DNA of 64,000 nt from Anaeromyxobacter diazotrophicus (lineage in GTDB: Bacteria; Myxococcota; Myxococcia; Myxococcales; Anaeromyxobacteraceae): positions 62,001-126,000 of the forward strand of contig NZ_BJTG01000005.1 of assembly GCF_013340205.1 (NCBI RefSeq), read 5' to 3'. The notes under the pieces were generated by a model that saw only the letters and a program-made list of their open reading frames with translations, had not been told where the DNA came from and made no database searches. The stretch's first letter is position 1; each line of letters begins with the position of its first letter. The position numbers and the translations under genes are program-made. Of this stretch, positions 54,999 through 64,000 are shown piece after piece.

Positions 54999-57166
54999 TC
55001 ACGCCACCAGCAGCCCCTCGGCGAAGAATGCCACGATCCCGAGGGCGAGGAGGATGGACCAGAGGGGAATCCGGCGCGGGCCCTGGGCGGCGTCGCTGGC
55101 GACGCGGGCGTGGCCCTCGCCGCCGAACCAGGCGGTGAGCTCCTGCGGGTCGAGGCGGGCGGTGTCGCTCTCGCGCGGGTCGGGCAGCGCGGCGAAGGCG
55201 AGGCGCGGGTCGAGGCGCTGCTCGCCGCGCTGCTCCACCTTCACCTGCCACAGGCCGGGCCGGTCGGGCACGAGCGAGAGCGCGCCCGCCGCGTCCCGGC
55301 GCAGGGCGGAGGCGGGGAGCTCGCGGCCGTCGGGGGCCACCACCGAGACGAGGCGCTGCCCCTCGCCCGGGGCGAGCGCGCGCGGCGCGTCGACGAGGGA
55401 GGGGCGGTCACGCCGCTCCTCGAGGCTGCCCGCCAGGTAGGCCGCGAGCCGCTGGATGGCGGGCAGGAAGCTCGTGCGGATGGTCCAGTCGGACCAGGCG
55501 CGGTCGACCGTGGAGGTGTAGAGCATGACGCGCCCCTGCCCGCGCCGCGCCTCGACCAGCGCCGGCGCGCCGTCGTCGTAGGAGACCAGCACGCGGTCGC
55601 CGGGGCCGCCCCGCTCGGCCGGCTTGAGCAGCATGTAGCGCCAGGTCCGCACCCCCTCGAACCCTTCCCGCGCCGGGCCGGTGAAGACCTGCAGCGCCGG
55701 GTGCTCCCAGTCCACGTCGGCGAACCGCGCCGCGCGCGCCTCGGCGCCGGGCGCGCCGCGCTCGGCGGCGGTCTTCACGACGTGCAGCGGGCGCGGCAGG
55801 AGCGCCTTCAGCTCCTCGTCCCAGCGGTCGGGGTCGACCTCCTCCCCCATGGCGAGGAAGAGCCCGCCGCCGGCCTCCACGAAGGCGCGCAGGTCGGCCG
55901 CCTTGGGCCCGACGGCGCGCACGTTGAGCAGGAAGACCACGTCGTAGTCGGCGAGGCGCACCGTCCGCAGCGCCTCGACGTCCACCACCGTCGGGCGGAC
56001 CGGCGAGGCGGACGAGGCGAGCGCGGCCTCGACGAAGAACGCCTCGTCCCGGTGGCGCACCGGGGACGGGGCGCCGTTCACGACGAGCGCCTTCACCTCG
56101 CGCGGGACCTCCAGCGTCGCCACGCGCGCGTCGTCCACCTCCAGCGGGTCGGCCGGGAGCGTCACCGAGAGCGCGGCCGGGCCGCCCTGGGGGAAGCGCA
56201 CCGAGAGCGTCTTCTTCACCGCACCGCCGGCGGGCACCTGCGCGTAGGAGCGGATGGCGACGGGGGCGGCGGGGGGGCCGAGGTGGAGCTGGAGCTCGAC
56301 GTCTTGCCCCTCGCCCTTCTTCGCCGCCTCGCGGCCCCGCTCGGCCCGCCCGCCGTACGAGGTGACGGTGGCGGTGACGCGGTAGCCGCGGGGGCCGGCC
56401 GAGGCGTCCGGCTCGGCGGTGAGCTCGGTGACGGCCAGGTTCGGGAGCGGCTCGCCGCGCGCGGCGTCGAGCAGCGTCACCTCCGGGCGCTCGCGGCCGG
56501 TCGCGCCCTGCACCATGGGCGGCGCGGCGTCGAGCCGCCAGGAGGAGGCGGCGAGATCGGTCGCGATCACCAGCCGCTTCGCGAGCGGCGCGCCGGTGGC
56601 GCTCTCGGAGAGGGCGCGGGCGGCCGCGGCGGCGCAGGCGGTCAGGTCGGCGTGGCCGAAGGTGACCTGCGCCTCGCGCAGCGCGCGCCGCACGGCCGCC
56701 TTGTCGAAGCTGGGCGGCGGCGCCGCCGGGGCGGCCGGCCCGCCGCACACGACCAGGGTGGCGGGCTCCTCGCCCGAGAGGTCGTCGAGGGCGGCCAGCA
56801 GATCGGCGCGCGCGCGGTCGAAGAGCGCCCCGCCGCGCAGCCGGTAGCCCATCGAGGCGGAGGCGTCGAGCACGAGCGCCACCGCCGCCGGGCCGCGCGC
56901 GGCGGCCGCCCGCGCCTGCTCGGGCCGCTCCAGCCGTGGGCGCATCAGCGCCGCGGCCACCGCGGCGAGGAGCAGGGTGCGGGCGGCGAACAGCACCAGC
57001 TTCTTGAGCCGCAGCCGCCGCTCGGTCTCCCGGCGGGCCCGCAGGATGAAGTCGATGGCCGGGAAGGGCGTGGGCCGGGGGCGCCGCCGGAAGAAGAGGT
57101 GGATGGCGAGCGGGACGAGGGCGGCGAGGAGCCCCCAGCCGAGCGCCGGGTGCAGGAAGGAGAGGC

Positions 57167-57170
<4 letters not shown>
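54999..57170 (-). CDS. BatA-type membrane protein with vWA domain
   Basis: A 723-aa protein. The N-terminus (SFLHPALGWGLLAALVPLAI) is the BatA/Aerotolerance-type membrane segment, followed by a second helix near 60-80. A von Willebrand factor A domain (about 95-260) has the MIDAS start LVLDASASMGY (DxSxS). The long remainder is periplasmic-like and beta-rich, with a glutamine-amidotransferase-like stretch around 440-560, and a final membrane helix (LWSILLALGIVAFFAEGLL). It is the membrane partner of MoxR AAA+ proteins in known gene sets. Its ATG overlaps the DUF58 stop (ATGA). Confidence 0.88.
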
Positions 57171-59097
<1,927 letters not shown>

Positions 59098-59104
59098 GGT
59101 ACCC

Positions 59105-60679
59105 TCACTCGTGCGCGAGCAGCTGCGCGAAGCGCTTCTCCCGCGCCGCCAGCTCGGCCTGGCCGGAGGCCTCGTGGACGGCGGCGAGGCCGGCGTGGAT
59201 CTCGGGGTCGAACGGGTCCTGGGCGTTGGCGAGCAGGAGCTGCTCCTTCGCCTCCGGCCAGGCCTTCCGCTTCACCTGCAGGCGGGCGAGGTGCAGGTGC
59301 AGCGCAGCGTACTGCGGGTGGCGGCGCAGCGCCTCGGTGAGCGCCTCCTGCGCCTCGGCGTCGTGGCCCGACATCATGGCGGCCAGCGCGAACTTGTCGG
59401 AGAGGACGGCGATGCCCTTCCCGGCGCGCGCCACCGCCTTGCCGTACTCGACCCGGGCGGCGGCCCACCGGCCGCGCTCGCGGAAGATCTCGCCCAGGCG
59501 GGCGAAGCCGCGCGCCCGGTCGTCCGGGATCTCCGCCCACTCCGAGTGCGCGCCGCCGTGCTTCGGGTCGCCCTTGAAGCGCAGCTTCTCCTCGACGTGG
59601 AGCCCGCCCTCGGGCAGGGGGCGGGCCGCCATGAAGCGCTTCCAGTCGGCCAGGAACGCCTCGTAGCTCACGCCCAGCGCCTGCGCCACCGCGCGCTCCG
59701 CCGGCTCGCCGCCGGTGACGCGGTCGAGGATGCGGTTCATGAGCGGCGCGCCGCCCTTCGCCTCCAGGTATTCGACCGCCAGCTCCACCTCGGCGAAGGC
59801 CAGCGCCGCCGCCTCCTGGGAGGGCAGCTTCGCCATCGACGGGTGCATCTGCGCGAAGGTGATGAGCTGGTCCTTGCGGAGCGCGTCCTTGAGCAGCCCG
59901 GCGGAGGAGGCCGACAGCTCGCCCCCCTTCCCGCGCCAGCGCGTCTCGGAGAACTTGGCCAGCCCCTCGTGCAGCCAGATGGGCGTGTTGTCGTGCGTGC
60001 GCGCGGTCACCACGTAGTGCGTGTACTCGTGGGCCGCCGTGTCGAGCCAGTCGTACCCCTTCACCAGCGCCTTGGGCGACACGATCATGAGCTTGTTGAA
60101 CTTGCAGAGCGCGATGGTGCCGGAGGTCTTGATCTCCTCCTCGGTGAGGGTCGACAGCCGCGCCAGCTCGCGGGTGTCGTTCAGGATCTCGATGGTGACC
60201 TTGCCGGCCGTGGACCAGCCGAGGTCCTGCGCCAGGGCCGCCCGCTGCGCCTCGAGCGCCTCGAGCACGTAGGGGACGAGCACCTCGTCCTTGCCCTTCG
60301 GGTAGGAGACGGCGAAGTGCTCGCCCTCGGCGCGGGCGTGGTCCTTCGTGACCTCGCGGGCGGCGCGGGCGAGCGCGAGGTAGTCGAGGGAGCCGGTGCC
60401 GAGGCGGCTCTTCTCGAGCAGGTCCACCGCCTCGCCGTACCGCTGCTGGTAGAAGCGCACCAGCCCGGCCACGAGCTGCACCGCCGGGTCCTTGGGGCGC
60501 TTCTCCAGGATGGGCCGGACGAGCGCCTGCGCCTCCAGCACGTTCTCGTCCTCGAGCAGCGAGACGGCGCGGCGGAGATCGAGGAAGTCCGGCGAGCGCT
60601 CGGCCAGCGCGCTCGTCGGCGCGGCGGCCGGGAGCGACGGGGCGGCGGCGAGCGCCAGCGCGAGCCAGAGCGCCTTCAC
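59105..60679 (-). CDS. Exported gluzincin-type peptidase with TPR repeats
   Basis: A 524-aa protein. The signal peptide ([19 protein letters not shown]) exports it. TPR-like helices flank a central peptidase MA-type domain with HEYTH at residues 217-221 and a following Glu in WLHEGLAKF, the HExxH...E gluzincin pattern (PF13485-like). C-terminal TPR units (about 385-510) are clear, e.g. [20 protein letters not shown]. It may cut or remodel envelope proteins. The substrate is unknown. The GTG start overlaps the DUF4175 stop (GTGA). Confidence 0.85.
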   Translation of the reverse strand: MKALWLALALAAAPSLPAAAPTSALAERSPDFLDLRRAVSLLEDENVLEAQALVRPILEKRPKDPAVQLVAGLVRFYQQRYGEAVDLLEKSRLGTGSLDYLALARAAREVTKDHARAEGEHFAVSYPKGKDEVLVPYVLEALEAQRAALAQDLGWSTAGKVTIEILNDTRELARLSTLTEEEIKTSGTIALCKFNKLMIVSPKALVKGYDWLDTAAHEYTHYVVTARTHDNTPIWLHEGLAKFSETRWRGKGGELSASSAGLLKDALRKDQLITFAQMHPSMAKLPSQEAAALAFAEVELAVEYLEAKGGAPLMNRILDRVTGGEPAERAVAQALGVSYEAFLADWKRFMAARPLPEGGLHVEEKLRFKGDPKHGGAHSEWAEIPDDRARGFARLGEIFRERGRWAAARVEYGKAVARAGKGIAVLSDKFALAAMMSGHDAEAQEALTEALRRHPQYAALHLHLARLQVKRKAWPEAKEQLLLANAQDPFDPEIHAGLAAVHEASGQAELAAREKRFAQLLAHE

Positions 60680-63600
60680 TTGACGAGCTCCTCGTAGTAG
60701 CGCTTCACCTCGCCCTGGTACGGCTCGGGCGTGCCCTGCTTCATGGCCTCGAGCAGGTCCTTGCGGAACTCGTCGGGCGCCTTGAAGGCGTCGGCGCCGG
60801 GGATCTCCACCTTCTCCTGAGACGGGTCGGCGCCGTCGCCCTCCCGCCCGCCCTGCTCCTCCCCGAACGGGAACGGGAACCCGCCCCCGCCGCCCTGGCC
60901 GCGCTTCGCGTTCTTGGCCATCTCGTCGAGCCCGCGCTGGAACCGGGACAGGTCGTCGAGCGCCTGGCGCTGCTCGCCGTGGCCGCGCTGCGCGTTCTTC
61001 TGCGCCAGCTCCCCCCGCGCCCGCTGCATGTGCCCCTGCGACCCCTCCAGCATCTCCTGCGACTGTGGCGGGAACACCGGCGCCCGCTGCGCCAGCTCGG
61101 AGAGCTTCTGCCGCAGCTCGCCGGCGCGCTGCTCGAGCTGGCCCTGCTCCTGCGACAGCTCGGAGAGGCGCTGCTGCTCCTTCGGCCCGAGCACGCTCTT
61201 CGGGTCGGGGAACATCTTCTCCAGCTCGTCGCGCACCTTGCGGGTGGGGCCCAGCGCCCCGGAGGCGTGCCGCTCGGCCTCGCGCAGCACGCGCGGGTCC
61301 TTGCTGCGGAGCGCCCGGTAGCGCTCGCCCATGGAGGCCTCGTCGCCGAGGTCCATGGCGAGCCGCTGCATGGGCGGTAGCGCCCGGCGGACCGTCTCGA
61401 GCGCGGCGTCGAGGTCCTTCGCGGCGAGCGCCTTCTGGAGATCCGCCAGCCGATCGCGCGCCTGCCCGAACTCGTCCTCCGAGCGCGGCGTCACGCCCGG
61501 CTCCGCGCGGTCGAGCTCGCGCCGCGCCTCGGCCGCGAGCCCCTCGAGCTGCTTCGCCCCCGCCTCGAGCTGCTTCAGCTTCTGCGCGAGCCGCTGCTGG
61601 TACTGGCCCTTCACCTGCTCGGTCTCGCGCGCCACCTGCTCCTGCGAGGCCTTGACCTCCTCCAGCTCCTTCTTGAAGGCGAGCATGTCCTTCATGAGCG
61701 CGGCGTTCTGCTCGCCCGGGCGCCCGGCGGTGCGCTCCAGCGAGGCGAGCATGTCCTGCATGGCGTTGCCGAGCTGGTCGAGCGCCTTCATGGCCCCCTC
61801 GACGTCCCCCTGGGCGAGCTTCTTCTCCACCTCGTCGAGGCCGCCCATCGCGTCCTTCGACCTCGCCAGCTCCGCCAGCGCCTCACGGTTCATGTGCTCG
61901 TCGTTCATCCCCTTCGCGAGCTCGCCCATGCGCCGCATCATCTCGGCCATGCGCGCCTTCATGCGCGCCACCTCGGCCAGGAGCTCCTTCTTGGCCGCCT
62001 CGCTCGGCGCCTGCTTGTACTTCTCGAGGAGCTGGGCCAGGTCGCGGCGGCGCGCGGCCAGGTCCTTCGCCACCTTCACCAGGTCGTCGGCGCGCTGCTG
62101 GTCGAAGAGCTGCTCGAGGTAGAGGACGTCCTTCTCCAGCTCGCGGTCGAGCCGGCCGTCCACCTCGGCCACCCGGTCGAAGAGGGGCGAGGCGCCGGCG
62201 CGCTGGAAGTGGAGCATGCGCGAGAGCGTGAGGCGCAGGGCGGCCAGGTCCTGCTCGATGGGGCGGATCCCGGCGGCGGCGTTGGCGAGCGCCTGGGGGA
62301 GCTGGCGCGGCACCGAGCGGTCCTTCCTGAGCTCCTGGGCCGCGGCGCGCAGCCCCTCGTGCAGCTCGCGGGTGCGCCCGTCGAGCGCCTGCGCCTGCTG
62401 GGTGCGCTCGTCGGTCCAGCGCGGGCCGCCCTCGAAGAAGTCGAGCCGGTCGCCGAGGAGCTTCACCATGTCCTCCCACAGGCCCTGCGCCCGCAGGAGC
62501 GCCAGCCGGTGGTGCTCGGCCTCGCTGTAGATCTTGAGGGTGTGGGTGGCGGAGGCGCCGCGCTTCGGCCCGGAGACGACGTCGCCGTCCTCGGCCTCCA
62601 GCCAGTAGAGGAGCTTCTCGCCCTCGGCCAGGCGCAGCGGGGCGAGCTCGAGCTCGTGCACGCCCGACTCGCGGCGGGTGCCGGCGAACGCCTTGAGCTG
62701 GGTGCGGCGCTCGTCGCCGCCGGGCGGCTTCGTGACGAGGGTGAGCTTCTCGAGCCCGAAGTCGTCGGAGGCGGCCCACTCGATGCGGACGCGGGCGCGG
62801 GCGTCCACCTCGAGCTCCGGCGCCGGGGCGGTGATGCGCACCTCGGGCGGCGCGTCGGGCTCCACCGCGAGCGCGATGGGGGGACCCTCGGCGACGAGCT
62901 TCTTCCCCTTCAGGAAGCGGAAGCGATAGGCGCCGGGGACGTCGACGGTGAGGTGGCCCTCGAGGTCGCGGCGGTTCGCGACGGTGAGCGCGTAGACGGC
63001 GGGCCCCTCCTTCCTCGCGGCCGACTCGAGCGCGAGCTCCGCGCGCTGCACCTCGCGGTCGGCGCGGGTCTTGAGGGTCACCTCCGTCCCGCGCGGTGCC
63101 GAGATCTCGCCGCCGGTGCCGGAGATCGTCCGCGGCTCCCGGTGCATGTACGCCGGGTAGACGTAGCTCACCTCGACGTCGCCGGTGATGGGCTCGGCCC
63201 GGCGGACCGGCGCCGCCGGCCCGAGGCCCAGGAGCCGCTGCCACCCGGCGGCGAGCACCCGCGGCGCGGCGGCCAGCGCGACCAGGTTCACGAGCGCCGC
63301 GGCCGCCAGCGCCGCCCCGGCCCGGCGCGCCGGCCGCGCCGGGATGACGCGCGCGAGGTCGAGGCCGCGCGCCCGCTCGGCGGTGCGGGCGATGTGGGCG
63401 TCCACCAGCGCCACGCTGTAGCGCCCGGTGCGCTGCACCTCCTCGTAGTCGTCCTCCAGCTCGACCGAGCTGACCAGATCGCTCCTGAGCTCCGGCGCCG
63501 CCTCGCCCACCCGGCGCGCCACCGCCAGCGGCGACGAGGCGCGGCGCATGGCCGCCACCGCCGCCCAGGCGAGCGCCGAGAGCGCCACCAGCGCCGCGGC

Positions 63601-63786
63601 CGCGAGCGCCGCGGCGCGCACCGGCGTCGGGCGTCCGACACCGGCGCCGAGGAGCGCCGCCCCGCCGAGCCCGACGAGCAGGACGGCGCAGAGGGCGCCG
63701 CCGGCGGCGGTGGCGAGCACGACCCACCCCTGCCTGCGCCGGGCCCCGTCGAGGACCCGCGCGATTTCGGAGTAGGCGATCGCCAT
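60676..63786 (-). CDS. DUF4175-like giant membrane protein with coiled coils
   Basis: A 1036-aa protein, the largest in the window. Three N-terminal hydrophobic helices (about 20-45, 55-80, 150-175) include VARRVGEAAPELRSDLVSSV, the DUF4175 pattern. A beta-rich periplasmic part (about 205-395) follows, then some 550 residues of Gln/Glu/Lys-rich coiled coil with runs such as EQVARETEQVKGQYQQRLAQ and RARGELAQKNAQRGHGEQRQ. The C-terminus has a Gly-rich stretch and ends [14 protein letters not shown]. It probably scaffolds the envelope complex of the downstream genes. The ATG at 63786 lacks a Shine-Dalgarno. Confidence 0.8.
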   Translation of the reverse strand: MAIAYSEIARVLDGARRRQGWVVLATAAGGALCAVLLVGLGGAALLGAGVGRPTPVRAAALAAAALVALSALAWAAVAAMRRASSPLAVARRVGEAAPELRSDLVSSVELEDDYEEVQRTGRYSVALVDAHIARTAERARGLDLARVIPARPARRAGAALAAAALVNLVALAAAPRVLAAGWQRLLGLGPAAPVRRAEPITGDVEVSYVYPAYMHREPRTISGTGGEISAPRGTEVTLKTRADREVQRAELALESAARKEGPAVYALTVANRRDLEGHLTVDVPGAYRFRFLKGKKLVAEGPPIALAVEPDAPPEVRITAPAPELEVDARARVRIEWAASDDFGLEKLTLVTKPPGGDERRTQLKAFAGTRRESGVHELELAPLRLAEGEKLLYWLEAEDGDVVSGPKRGASATHTLKIYSEAEHHRLALLRAQGLWEDMVKLLGDRLDFFEGGPRWTDERTQQAQALDGRTRELHEGLRAAAQELRKDRSVPRQLPQALANAAAGIRPIEQDLAALRLTLSRMLHFQRAGASPLFDRVAEVDGRLDRELEKDVLYLEQLFDQQRADDLVKVAKDLAARRRDLAQLLEKYKQAPSEAAKKELLAEVARMKARMAEMMRRMGELAKGMNDEHMNREALAELARSKDAMGGLDEVEKKLAQGDVEGAMKALDQLGNAMQDMLASLERTAGRPGEQNAALMKDMLAFKKELEEVKASQEQVARETEQVKGQYQQRLAQKLKQLEAGAKQLEGLAAEARRELDRAEPGVTPRSEDEFGQARDRLADLQKALAAKDLDAALETVRRALPPMQRLAMDLGDEASMGERYRALRSKDPRVLREAERHASGALGPTRKVRDELEKMFPDPKSVLGPKEQQRLSELSQEQGQLEQRAGELRQKLSELAQRAPVFPPQSQEMLEGSQGHMQRARGELAQKNAQRGHGEQRQALDDLSRFQRGLDEMAKNAKRGQGGGGGFPFPFGEEQGGREGDGADPSQEKVEIPGADAFKAPDEFRKDLLEAMKQGTPEPYQGEVKRYYEELVK

Positions 63787-63927
63787 GGGGGTCGAAGGAA
63801 AAACAGGCGGGCAGGCCAGCCATTCCGGCCCGCGGCGCTGAATACTAATGAATCCGGGGAAGAAGCGCTGCTGTGGTAGAACTCCCCGGTGCGGTGAATT
63901 TCCCCGCCCGCTCGCCCGTCCTCTGCC
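63787..63927. promoter_or_regulatory. Divergent control region of the DUF4175 operon and a sigma factor gene
   Basis: These 141 bp separate two divergent starts. The middle (63838-63860) is unusually A/T rich, with AATACTAATGAAT, and gives TAGTAT on the minus strand. A TAGAAC lies at 63877-63882 on the plus strand. I could not fix the -35 boxes. An ECF sigma factor here may read its own promoter and that of the operon. Confidence 0.4.
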
Positions 63928-64000
63928 ATGGAAGCCGACGACCTCACGCTGGTCTCGAGAGCCAAGACCGGTGACCCCGAGGCCTTCCGCGCGCTCGTCG
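63928..64000 (+). CDS. ECF-type RNA polymerase sigma factor, N-terminal part only
   Basis: Only 24 codons are in the window. They begin MEADDLTLVSRAKTGDPEAF and continue into RALV, matching the N-terminal region 2 start of RpoE-like extracytoplasmic-function sigma factors. The gene continues beyond the right edge. It diverges from the DUF4175 operon, so it may be the regulator of that envelope system. No anti-sigma gene can be seen here. Confidence 0.75.
   Translation, partial: MEADDLTLVSRAKTGDPEAFRALV

Overview
This very GC-rich window, with third codon positions almost entirely G or C, looks like chromosome from a myxobacterium, most likely Anaeromyxobacter or a close relative. That assignment is inference. 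It rests on base composition, frequent GTG/TTG starts, and the gene families seen: PEGA, PilZ-receiver and DUF4388 proteins, Cys-rich surface lipoproteins, a self-contained NtrBC set and hybrid kinases. No rRNA, tRNA, CRISPR array, prophage or insertion sequence was recognised.

Layout. 1-3.2 kb: a cut-off unknown gene behind purF, with a ceramidase-like gene diverging from purF. 3.1-8.9 kb: a PEGA protein coupled to a beta-propeller-like lipoprotein, diverging from a PKD-type lipoprotein across a spacer with a perfect 12-bp inverted repeat. 9-12.9 kb: a PilZ-receiver protein and purL. 13-17.5 kb: a small secreted protein, a TPR membrane protein, a lipocalin-like protein and a tandem pair of OmpA-type proteins whose promoters were duplicated too. 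17.6-26.5 kb: an NAPE-PLD-like hydrolase, a YprB-type exonuclease, an HNH nuclease, an SF1 helicase, a large hybrid kinase and an Smr protein. 26.5-38.6 kb: an M16 protease pair, an AlaX editing protein, an HPF-like protein, DUF47 plus PiT phosphate transport, rlmN, a 3-methyladenine glycosylase, pyk, an M24 peptidase and a NUDIX-metallo-beta-lactamase fusion.

38.7-45.5 kb: two secreted proteins and a hydrolase, then the nitrogen module glnB-ntrB-ntrC-glnA, with sigma-54 type promoters before glnB and glnA. The enhancer-binding protein made here probably drives both. 45.7-52.4 kb: a small lipoprotein, a DcaP-like porin, and a divergent livKHMGF branched-chain amino-acid importer. 52.5-53.9 kb: a receiver-DUF4388 protein.

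53.9-63.8 kb holds the most interesting system: six tightly packed minus-strand genes, DUF4175 / gluzincin-TPR / MoxR / DUF58 / BatA-vWA / nagZ, mostly joined by 4-base start-stop overlaps. An ECF sigma factor gene starts just upstream in the opposite direction. It is a candidate envelope quality-control machine.

Two themes recur. A palindrome with arms GGCGGGGG/CCCCCGCC occurs four or five times, three times at 3' ends of genes and once inside the HNH gene. Many lead genes also carry a -10-like hexamer about 7 nt before the start codon and no Shine-Dalgarno sequence, which suggests leaderless transcripts.
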